DNA of 64,000 bases from NIOZ-UU13 sp035528395 (GTDB lineage Bacteria > Planctomycetota > Phycisphaerae > Sedimentisphaerales > Anaerobacaceae): contig DATKYR010000071.1 of NCBI GenBank assembly GCA_035528395.1, positions 6,583-70,582 on the forward strand. The letters run 5' to 3'. Shown in pieces: positions 56,984 through 64,000 of the stretch; within the stretch, counting starts at the first letter, position 1, and every line of letters begins with the position of its first letter. The position numbers were made by a program, and so were the translations under genes. The notes beneath the pieces were generated by a model, which saw only the letters and a list, made by a program, of their open reading frames with translations, was not told the origin of the DNA and searched no databases.

Positions 56984-59900
56984 TCAGTCATTTATTTTGA
57001 TAGCAAACCATTGGTAAAAGGCCGGAATTACAAAAAGTGTAAGCAAGGTTGCAGATGTCAGACCAAATACCACCACCGCAGCTAATGGCCTTTGAACTTC
57101 GGAACCAATGCCACTTGACAAAAGCAAAGGTAACAGCCCCAGGACCGTAGTTGTTGCCGTCATTAATACAGGGCGCAGACGCTGAAGAGCTCCTGTGATT
57201 ATGGCCTCTTTGGTTTCTATGCCCTCTGTTCGCAATTGATTAATACAGCTTACAAGGACTACGCCATTTTGTACCGCGACGCCAAAGAGGGCGATAAATC
57301 CGACGGCTGCAGGGACCGACAAATACTCTCGAGCAAGGAAAAGCCCGAGTATTCCGCCAATCAAAGCTAACGGAACGTTTATTATTATAAGCAGGGCTTC
57401 GCCTATAGAGCCGAATGTCAGGCACAGTATCAGGAACACCAGCGTGATGACAATCGGCACAATAATTGTAAGCCGTGTCATAGCCCTTTGCTGGTTTTCA
57501 AACTGTCCGCCATATTCGACATAGTATCCGGGAGGCAGTTTGATGTTATTGGTAATACTTTTCTTAATATCGGCGACAACGCTTCCCAAATCTCTGCCTC
57601 GTACATTGCCTTGGATAACCCAGCGTCGTTGATTCTTTTCACGATTTATCTGGATAGGCCCGATTACTTCTTTAATCTGAGCAACCTGTTTTAATGGCAC
57701 AAGAGTTCCATTTTCAGCATGGACCAGCAAATCTTCTATAACCTTAGGGTCGGACCTGTAAGGTTCCTGATAGCGAACATGAATTCCAAAACGGCGGATG
57801 TTGAGATAGATGTTATCTATCACCTCGCCCCCGATAGCCAGTTCTACGAGTTCCAGGATTTCACTGACATTTATTCCGTATCGGGAACACGCCTGGCGGT
57901 CTGCTATGATCTGGATTTGTGGCTGACCGAAGCTTTGCTCGACGGCAAGGTCTACCAGCCCGGGGATATTGTCAATGGAGTTGTGAATTTCCTGGGCCTT
58001 GGATTTGAGTACATCCAGGTCTTCACCGAAGAGTTTTACAGCCACCTGTGCCTTGATACCACTGAGCAACTCATCAAAGGCGTTCTGGATTGGCTGTGTA
58101 AAATTCAATTGAACGCCGGGATAATTTGACAGCGATTCGTTTAAAGCTTCAATCAAATCTTTCTTGCTCTTGTAAGCAGTTGACCAGTCATCCGGCTGTT
58201 TCAACTCAATGTGAATCTCAGCATAATTAACCGGATGTGGATGGCTGCCTGCCTCGGGCCTGCCTACGCGAGAGACCACCTCTTCGACCTCTTCGAATGC
58301 AATTATTTTCCTTTCGAGAGCCTGAATGACCTGAATGCCTTTTTCAAGTGAAATTGAAGGTGCCATAGTAACGCCGATCAGGATTGAACCTTCTTCAAGC
58401 GTAGGGATAAATTCGGTACCGAGTAATGGCACAAGTGAAATACTGCAAACAAAAGCAATAAGAACGCCCCATAAAACCTTTTTTCTGTTACCAATTGCCC
58501 ATACAAGCTTTGGTCGATAAATTTCTTTTAGTTTTGTCACCAGTATGAATTCCTTGTGTCTGCCTGCTTTAAGCAGATAAGTGCACAAAGCGGGAGCTGC
58601 TGCAACTGCAACGATCAAAGAGCCGAACAAAGCAAAACAGAGTGTAAAAGCCATAGGTGAGAACATTTTGCCTTCAACACCTTCAAGGCTGAAAATCGGC
58701 AGAAAGACTGTGATTATAATGATAATGGAGAAGATAATCGGTCGGCTGACCTCTTTAGTGGATTCAAAAATGATGTCGGTTCTCTTTCGCAATGTACCAA
58801 TGTTGGCATTCAAATGACGGTATATGTTTTCTACCATCACGATAGCACCATCGCCGAGCATACCAATACCAATGGCGATACCACCTAAAGACATCAGATT
58901 AGCCGAGATACCCATCAGACGCATGAAGATTATTGATACCAGTGCACACAGTGGGAGCGCAAGCGACACAATAAAAGCAGAGCGGAAGTTTCCAAGGAAA
59001 CAAAATAAAACTATTATGACGAGCACAGCCCCCTGTAGCAGAGCCTTTTTGACAGTCCATGTCGCCTGTCGCACGAGTTCAGCCTGTTCGTAATAAGGGA
59101 CTAAACTCACGCCTCCAGGCAAAGATGCCTGCACCTCGGGGATCTTGGCATATAAACTTTCAATAACCTTAGAGGTGTTCTGGCCATAAAGCTGAAGCAC
59201 CATACCGGAGACAACTTCTTCGCTGCCATTTCGAGATACAACTCCGCGACGTATCTCCTTGCCGTAACCTATCTCGGCCAAATCGCCAATTTTGATCGGT
59301 ACTCCTTCAATAACTTTAACATGAATATTTCTTATGTCGTCCAGGTCCTGCAAAAGCCCGATACCTCTGACAAGGTATTCTTCACTACCCAGCAGCATAA
59401 ATTGTCCGCCTGCGTTTTGGTTGTTTTCCCTGACGGACTCGACAACTTCTTCCAGGCTAATTTTATATTTGTTCAGAGCATGGGGGTTTATCCGGATTTG
59501 ATATTGAAGGACATGCCCGCCAATCGACAGGATATCTGTTACACCAGGCACAGTCTGCAACTGATATTTGACGACCCAGTCATTTATCTCACGGAGATAT
59601 GTGGTTGGGTCTTTTCCACCCGTATCAACATCCGAGTCTATTGTTAAGTAATAGATAAATATTTGCCCTAAGCCCGTAGAGATTGGACCTAATGCAGGCG
59701 GCTCATGCATTTCGGGAAGTTGAGCCAATGCCTCATTGAGCCTTTCGGCTACGATCTGGCGTGCAAAGTATATGTCAACGTCATCTTCAAAGTAAACGTA
59801 TATAACAGCCATGCCGAAAGCGGAGGTACTTTTTATCTGTCTGACACCGGGCAGACCATTCATTGACGACTCAATGGGAAAGGTTATCAAACGCTCTACC

Positions 59901-60079
59901 TCTTCAGGTGCCATACCATGAGCCTCAGCGAAAACCGGCACCATTACAGGGGATATGTCGGGAAAGGCATCTACCGGCAGTTGAGAGTATTGGTATATGC
60001 CCAATGCTGTTATTCCTATAATGCCGAGAATGACAAAAAATCTGTACCGAAGAGAGATATCAACAATTTTATTATGCAT
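56984..60079 (-). CDS. Heavy-metal RND efflux pump, CusA/CzcA family
   Basis: 1031 residues with twelve membrane helices and two periplasmic domains. It opens RYRFFVILGIIGITALGIYQ, and the proton-relay helix reads IAIGIGMLGDGAIVMVENIY, a mix of the AIG and DGA elements used to class copper/silver and zinc/cobalt/cadmium pumps. NYAEIHIELKQPDDW is also family-typical. It pumps metal out using the proton gradient. Substrate is not decided by sequence. The adaptor gene lies 14 bases upstream. Confidence 0.94.
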   Translation of the reverse strand: MHNKIVDISLRYRFFVILGIIGITALGIYQYSQLPVDAFPDISPVMVPVFAEAHGMAPEEVERLITFPIESSMNGLPGVRQIKSTSAFGMAVIYVYFEDDVDIYFARQIVAERLNEALAQLPEMHEPPALGPISTGLGQIFIYYLTIDSDVDTGGKDPTTYLREINDWVVKYQLQTVPGVTDILSIGGHVLQYQIRINPHALNKYKISLEEVVESVRENNQNAGGQFMLLGSEEYLVRGIGLLQDLDDIRNIHVKVIEGVPIKIGDLAEIGYGKEIRRGVVSRNGSEEVVSGMVLQLYGQNTSKVIESLYAKIPEVQASLPGGVSLVPYYEQAELVRQATWTVKKALLQGAVLVIIVLFCFLGNFRSAFIVSLALPLCALVSIIFMRLMGISANLMSLGGIAIGIGMLGDGAIVMVENIYRHLNANIGTLRKRTDIIFESTKEVSRPIIFSIIIIITVFLPIFSLEGVEGKMFSPMAFTLCFALFGSLIVAVAAAPALCTYLLKAGRHKEFILVTKLKEIYRPKLVWAIGNRKKVLWGVLIAFVCSISLVPLLGTEFIPTLEEGSILIGVTMAPSISLEKGIQVIQALERKIIAFEEVEEVVSRVGRPEAGSHPHPVNYAEIHIELKQPDDWSTAYKSKKDLIEALNESLSNYPGVQLNFTQPIQNAFDELLSGIKAQVAVKLFGEDLDVLKSKAQEIHNSIDNIPGLVDLAVEQSFGQPQIQIIADRQACSRYGINVSEILELVELAIGGEVIDNIYLNIRRFGIHVRYQEPYRSDPKVIEDLLVHAENGTLVPLKQVAQIKEVIGPIQINREKNQRRWVIQGNVRGRDLGSVVADIKKSITNNIKLPPGYYVEYGGQFENQQRAMTRLTIIVPIVITLVFLILCLTFGSIGEALLIIINVPLALIGGILGLFLAREYLSVPAAVGFIALFGVAVQNGVVLVSCINQLRTEGIETKEAIITGALQRLRPVLMTATTTVLGLLPLLLSSGIGSEVQRPLAAVVVFGLTSATLLTLFVIPAFYQWFAIKIND

Positions 60080-60093
60080 ACAAATCTTCCTTT

Positions 60094-61689
60094 TTAATGA
60101 CCATGGCCGGCATGACTATCAAGCGTGCTGGTGATTATCTTGGACTTAAGCTCAAAAGCACCATTTGTGACATATTGCTGGCCGGGATTGAGCCCTGAAG
60201 TTACCTGAACATAACCTGCATTGGATTGTCCAAGGGTTATAAAGCTGGGCTCAAAACCATGCTCATCCTTAATGAAAACACATTTTTTACCCTCAAGGGT
60301 TTGGATAGCATCTTTTGGAACGATTACGTCCGCTTCAACGTTATCTATCGCAACCTTGGCGGTGACGAAAAGGCCGGGACGAATTACCCTACTGCTGTTT
60401 CGCAATACAACTCTTGCAAGTGCTGTTCTGGATTCGGTTCCGACCACAGGGCCAACGTAGCTGATTACGCCTTCAGCGTCCGGCATCGTTTGACCCGCTG
60501 ATATTACGACCTTTTGACCTTTTTTGATTTTCATCAGGTCTTTGGGGTAAACGTGCAGGTCAACCCAGACACTACTCAAATCAGCAACCACAAAAACTTC
60601 AGCGTCATCACCTACAACTTCTCCCAATGTAATATGTTTGTCGATAATCGTCCCATCAAACGGTGTACGGATGGGATACCAAGCGAGTTTTTCGTTGGTT
60701 ATACGCAGGTCAGTAACAGTTAATACTTGGTCTTTAGCCGCTGCTTTTGCTGCACATTCGGCACAATTGGGATCATTACATTCCTCCTCTTCCTTTGCCT
60801 GTGGGCTCTGACTTTTTGACAGAGCTGCAAGGTCATTGACATCTTCAGCGGCTAGGCCAAGGATGTAAAGAAGTCGTTCAGCGGCTTTCAGCTCAATCTC
60901 GCGGATGTGCTGAGCGCGCCTGGCTTCCAGGAGATTGCGCTGAATTTCAAAGTTAACACTGTCTTGCGTGGCAACATATTGGGCATCAGCTTTTTTAAAG
61001 GTGCTCTCGGCCTTCAAAAAGTCTTCTTTGCTGGAAATCTCATAAAGATTCTCTTCCCTCAAGTATGCTTCTTTGGCAAAGGTGAACTCGGCATAGGAGG
61101 AAACAAGCAGGCTGCGGTTCATTCCCATGGCACTGTCGTTCATCTTCTGGAGAGTTTCCAATGAAGGAGAACTCTTCAATGTTTCCAGCAGCTTCAAGGT
61201 ATTGTCGTAAACTTCCTGGGCGCGGACGAGCTCAATGGAACAGCAAGACACCTCTGACTGTTTGGCCAGATACTGTACCTTTGCCTCACCCAGTTCTGTG
61301 CTTTCGAGCCAGGCAATAACTTCCCCGGCAACGACCGTATCACCTACGTCCTTGACAACTTGTCGAACGATGCCTGGTATAGTTGGAACGATATGAGCCA
61401 GTTTGTTTGCGTTAAACGTGATTTCGCCGGGCAGGCTTACAGAAACCTCAATCTTTCCGCCACCGGCGGTGGCAAGCTCTATGCCGATTTCATTAATCTG
61501 TTCTTCACTAAGTTCTATAATCTGCCCCTCTTCATGCTCCTGTTCATCTGTGTACTCATCACGAACTTCGAATTGGGCATCCTCATTTGGATCATCATGA
61601 GTGTGGTCTGAGTCGTCTCTGGTAATAACCATAGCAAGTATGGCTACTGAAAGAACAACTGCTAATACTACCAATTTCTTATACTTCAT
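60094..61689 (-). CDS. RND periplasmic adaptor, CusB/CzcB family, with Cys insertion
   Basis: 531 residues: membrane anchor (about 5-22), His/Asp-rich N-terminus (DDSDHTHDDPNEDAQ), lipoyl halves around a long hairpin (VGDTVVAGEVIAWLESTELG) and beta-barrel domain (GLFVTAKVAIDNVEADVIVP). Between the hairpin and the second lipoyl half there is an insertion with C304, C309 and C312 (EECNDPNCAECAAK), which could bind thiophilic metal. The C-terminus ends in HAGHGH. These residues suggest metal handing to the pump. Confidence 0.9.
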   Translation of the reverse strand: MKYKKLVVLAVVLSVAILAMVITRDDSDHTHDDPNEDAQFEVRDEYTDEQEHEEGQIIELSEEQINEIGIELATAGGGKIEVSVSLPGEITFNANKLAHIVPTIPGIVRQVVKDVGDTVVAGEVIAWLESTELGEAKVQYLAKQSEVSCCSIELVRAQEVYDNTLKLLETLKSSPSLETLQKMNDSAMGMNRSLLVSSYAEFTFAKEAYLREENLYEISSKEDFLKAESTFKKADAQYVATQDSVNFEIQRNLLEARRAQHIREIELKAAERLLYILGLAAEDVNDLAALSKSQSPQAKEEEECNDPNCAECAAKAAAKDQVLTVTDLRITNEKLAWYPIRTPFDGTIIDKHITLGEVVGDDAEVFVVADLSSVWVDLHVYPKDLMKIKKGQKVVISAGQTMPDAEGVISYVGPVVGTESRTALARVVLRNSSRVIRPGLFVTAKVAIDNVEADVIVPKDAIQTLEGKKCVFIKDEHGFEPSFITLGQSNAGYVQVTSGLNPGQQYVTNGAFELKSKIITSTLDSHAGHGH

Positions 61690-61691
61690 TT

Positions 61692-63074
61692 TCAGTCCTC
61701 ACTTTTTGAAAGAGTAACACTGTCGATTGAGCGTCCAATTAAACGTTCCACATCAGCTTTGGCGGTATGATAAGATGTAATAGCATCTATATATCGTGCT
61801 TTTGCTTCAAACAAGGTCCGCTGTGCGTCCAGTACATTCAGATAATCGAGCTTGCCCCGGGTGTAACCGGTCTTTGAAGCTTCAAAAACGCTTTCAGCTC
61901 CCTGTAATACATTCTTATCCAGCTCAGTAGCCTCTGTATATGCGCTTAAAAGTGCCTGGTAAGCCTTGACTAATTTGATTTGTATTCTGGTATGGGCCGC
62001 CCTTTGTTCTTCTCTGGCCCTGGCGAGCTCGTAAGTTGCCCGGAGTTTGCCTGCCTGATTTCTGTCTGATATTGGCAAGGGAAAAGCAATGCCAAATACT
62101 ATTGCATTATCATCCGTTTCATTGAATCTCTGCAGACCGCCGCTGAGAGTAATATCCGAAATTGCCCTGGCTTTTTCCAGCTCCAAAGACGCCTGGCCTT
62201 TATCAATTTCCAGGGACCACCTTGCAATATCCGGATTCTGCTCAATCAACTCAGTCAGCTCATCGATAGACGGTATTGGTGACAAGGAATCAAGCCGGCC
62301 TGCAGCATTTTCAAACTTTGGGTCTCTGCCTGTCCAGGCAGCCGCCAGTTGTTTACGAGTGAACTCAAGATGCTGCACTGCTTGTTGATGCTGAATCTTA
62401 ATATTCGAAAGTGCTACAATGGCTTTGGTCTTTTCCAACGGCGAATCTTTGCCCGCATCAACTCTTTTGGTGACTGTCTCCACTAATTCTTCAGACAGTA
62501 GCAGGAGCTCTTTAGTTAATTTGAGCCGTTGCTGTGCAGCCAGCACATCAATAAATGCCTTGTTGACTTCTGTAAATACATCCAATCTTTTGGCCTCGTA
62601 ATCCCATCCTGCCAGCTCTTGTTCCAATGAAGCCAGGTTTGTTCGCTTGCTGCGTTTCTCTCCAAGCTCTATCAACTGGCTCAGCTGTATCGTTGTTTCT
62701 GCGGCATCAAAACCGCTGCGCTGACTCGACCCGCCAACTTCCTCAACTTCGACCTCAAGTTCCGGATTTGGCCAAAGGCTTGCCTGCAATCGCCTCGCTT
62801 CCAAGACACGTACATCCCAGGAAAAAGCCTTCAGTTCAGGATTGTGCATCAACGCTAAAGCCAGAGCCTGCCGTAAAGTGACAGGACCGGTTGGCTCGGC
62901 AATTTCAGGAACATCTGGAGTTTCCATCGGCTTGGCGGGAGGTTGGAAAGTACTGAATTCCTGTCCCAGCGACTGTGGTTGAGGCAATGTAACATCGTTG
63001 CTTTGCTCCATACAGCCTGTAACACCAAGCACAAACAGCACAACTAAAAACGATAAAAATCTCATACACATCAT
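61692..63074 (-). CDS. Outer-membrane efflux lipoprotein, TolC/CusC/CzcC family
   Basis: AGGATTACC upstream supports ATG 63074; 460 residues. Signal with lipobox GVTGC, then the duplicated OEP domain: TLRQALALALMHNPELKAFS, RLQASLWPNPELEVEVEEVG and YTRGKLDYLNVLDAQRTLFE. It forms the outer-membrane channel of the tripartite pump. It ends three bases from the adaptor start. Confidence 0.93.
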   Translation of the reverse strand: MMCMRFLSFLVVLFVLGVTGCMEQSNDVTLPQPQSLGQEFSTFQPPAKPMETPDVPEIAEPTGPVTLRQALALALMHNPELKAFSWDVRVLEARRLQASLWPNPELEVEVEEVGGSSQRSGFDAAETTIQLSQLIELGEKRSKRTNLASLEQELAGWDYEAKRLDVFTEVNKAFIDVLAAQQRLKLTKELLLLSEELVETVTKRVDAGKDSPLEKTKAIVALSNIKIQHQQAVQHLEFTRKQLAAAWTGRDPKFENAAGRLDSLSPIPSIDELTELIEQNPDIARWSLEIDKGQASLELEKARAISDITLSGGLQRFNETDDNAIVFGIAFPLPISDRNQAGKLRATYELARAREEQRAAHTRIQIKLVKAYQALLSAYTEATELDKNVLQGAESVFEASKTGYTRGKLDYLNVLDAQRTLFEAKARYIDAITSYHTAKADVERLIGRSIDSVTLSKSED

Positions 63075-63220
63075 GGTAATCCTAAAATATTTAACATGCC
63101 GGTTCGGGTCCTTCTGATGAACTCCAATTGACGGAGTGTCAGAAGAAACATGCAACTATCCAGCCCTTTACAGTAAATGTTTTGTAAAGATGTGAGAAAA
63201 AGAAATGTCTTTTTAGCAGA

Positions 63221-63658
63221 TCAAACCAGCAGAATCACTGTGCACAGAGGGGTAAAGTAAGAAGTGGCAGAAAAAGTATTTGAAGCCGAATTATATGCGG
63301 AAAAATCGAACTTGTCGGTAAGTACAATCATGTTTGTGACTGGAGCCGGGAATGTTGGATTCAATTTTGCAGATGTATGGGAAATCTTCGCTAAGCCAAT
63401 GGAAATCGGGACATCTACGCATGGCTCACAATGCTTGCCTTTTTCATGCTCAGCTTCGTATGAAAGCTGATTTTGGTCGGGAGCATAGGAATGAACCGGG
63501 TCGTCACATCGTTCGTGAAAAACAGATTCGAGCTCTGTGTGACCGTCCGAACCTAAACATACCACGGTCCCGTGTGCTAAATTGCCAACTATTGAAAGGC
63601 AGATAAGCACAACAATACATTTTTTGCACATCTGTTTCTTGTCCAACTTCACAATCAT
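63221..63658 (-). CDS. Small exported Cys/His protein heading the metal-efflux operon
   Basis: 145 residues (or 136 from ATG 63631): a signal peptide (CIVVLICLSIVGNLAHG), then VVCLGSDGHTELESVFHERC and HEKGKHCEPCVDVPISIG, with Cys and His placed for metal binding, and a hydrophobic end. Proteins with the 'CxGSDGH...FHE.C' beginning are found at the head of CzcCBA-like operons. It is likely a periplasmic metal-binding or sensor component. Start uncertain. Confidence 0.65.
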   Translation of the reverse strand: MIVKLDKKQMCKKCIVVLICLSIVGNLAHGTVVCLGSDGHTELESVFHERCDDPVHSYAPDQNQLSYEAEHEKGKHCEPCVDVPISIGLAKISHTSAKLNPTFPAPVTNMIVLTDKFDFSAYNSASNTFSATSYFTPLCTVILLV

Positions 63659-63760
63659 TCCAATATTTTATCACTTTCAGGCCCAAAATAAAAGGCCCGT
63701 GCGTGCCACCCTTCTGAAAAAACTTTTACTGGGTATATACGTATTTATACACACATTGTT

Positions 63761-63786
63761 TAGGACTATATACTATATTAGTCCTA
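63761..63786. promoter_or_regulatory. Palindromic operator upstream of the efflux operon
   Basis: TAGGACTA (63761-63768) and TAGTCCTA (63779-63786) are perfect inverted repeats around TATACTATAT. It lies about 105 bases before the first gene, in the expected promoter region. The core ACTA...TAGT resembles the Rrf2 operon palindrome at 49752. Confidence 0.55.
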
Positions 63787-63845
63787 TAAAAGTTTAATAC
63801 GGCCCAAAATATATATGAGCTTCGTCAAATAGAGAAATGGGAAAC

Positions 63846-64000
63846 TATGCTTTGAAACTAAGAGCTTATCCGAATAACCGGGTCGTTATGAGGCCGAGCG
63901 AAAAGTTCGAGGCCAAGGCGGCAGGCCAAAAATGCTCGGAGGCGTGGTTTTCTCCACGTTGAGAACGTTTTTGGCCGACAACGCAGGCATCGGGCTTTGC
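63846..64000 (+). repeat. Possible dispersed repeat at the window end
   Basis: From GAGCTTATCCGAATAACCGG the sequence is GC-rich, with GAGGCCGAGCGAAAAGTTCG and TTTTGGCCGACAACGCAGGC. It looks unlike the AT-rich flank and has no ORF. I suspect a mobile or dispersed repeat cut by the window edge, but there is no second copy here to prove it. Confidence 0.25.

Overview
The window looks like a chromosomal segment of a Planctomycetota bacterium, probably of the Phycisphaerae/Sedimentisphaerales type. This is inferred from gene content and style: a prepilin-like protein with an H-x9-DG-type body, many lipoproteins, lipid-A-type envelope genes (Lnt, an AsmA/YdbH-like protein, TolC/RND efflux), a partial dcw cluster starting with mraZ, and abundant short dispersed palindromic repeats of the 'GTCATT...GAATCT' kind. 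No ribosomal RNA, integrase, transposase or CRISPR array was seen, so the taxonomic call is an inference.

Layout. 1-3.4 kb: the start of an ABC-2 permease, a membrane protein with a HAAS-like domain and a PadR regulator. 3.6-10 kb: tRNA-Ser, a YdbH-like giant envelope protein, a lipoprotein peroxiredoxin, a DMT transporter, an MTH938-like protein and an exported L-isoaspartyl methyltransferase. 10.3-14.8 kb: tRNA-Gly and a protein-quality block (trigger factor, two ClpP subunits). 15-19.4 kb: an orphan DNA methyltransferase, Lnt and a HEAT-repeat lipoprotein. 19.5-25.8 kb: a cell-elongation block (coiled-coil membrane protein, mini membrane protein, mreB, mreC, mreD, PBP2), converging with 25.8-32.2 kb, a division block on the minus strand (mraZ, small ORF, rsmH, LysM protein, ftsL-like, ftsI, glycosyltransferase). 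32.4-40.2 kb: tRNA-Gly, proA-proB, then an accessory stretch with a GIY-YIG nuclease framed by repeats, two paralogous beta-repeat lipoproteins, a BamE-like lipoprotein, tRNA-Leu and a broken toxin-antitoxin pair.

40.3-49.8 kb is a long minus-strand operon that reads as a sulfur-distribution unit: an Rrf2 regulator, cysK, cysE, nadA, a metX-metW fusion, a 29-codon ORF, thi4, metY, nifU and nifS. It would make cysteine and homocysteine and send sulfur to Fe-S clusters, thiazole and the Fe-S enzyme NadA. A perfect palindrome overlaps its promoter. 50-56.9 kb: a GT4 glycosyltransferase with a C-terminal helical domain, exonuclease III, a secreted protein, a decayed hicBA pair, tRNA-Gln, bioY and a pseudopilin-like protein. 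57-63.8 kb: a heavy-metal RND efflux operon (small Cys/His protein, CusC/CzcC, CusB/CzcB, CusA/CzcA) with an upstream palindrome.

Most unusual signals: (i) diverged copies of gene 3' ends (tRNA-Ser, proB, nifS) lying beyond inserted blocks, suggesting repeated insertion at gene ends; (ii) dispersed palindromes, one read in frame inside lnt and two framing a GIY-YIG nuclease gene; (iii) short-unit repeats that appear to have supplied the signal peptides of two lipoproteins; (iv) three toxin-antitoxin relics; (v) several unannotatable small genes with good ribosome binding sites, including a 27-residue Cys/Lys protein.
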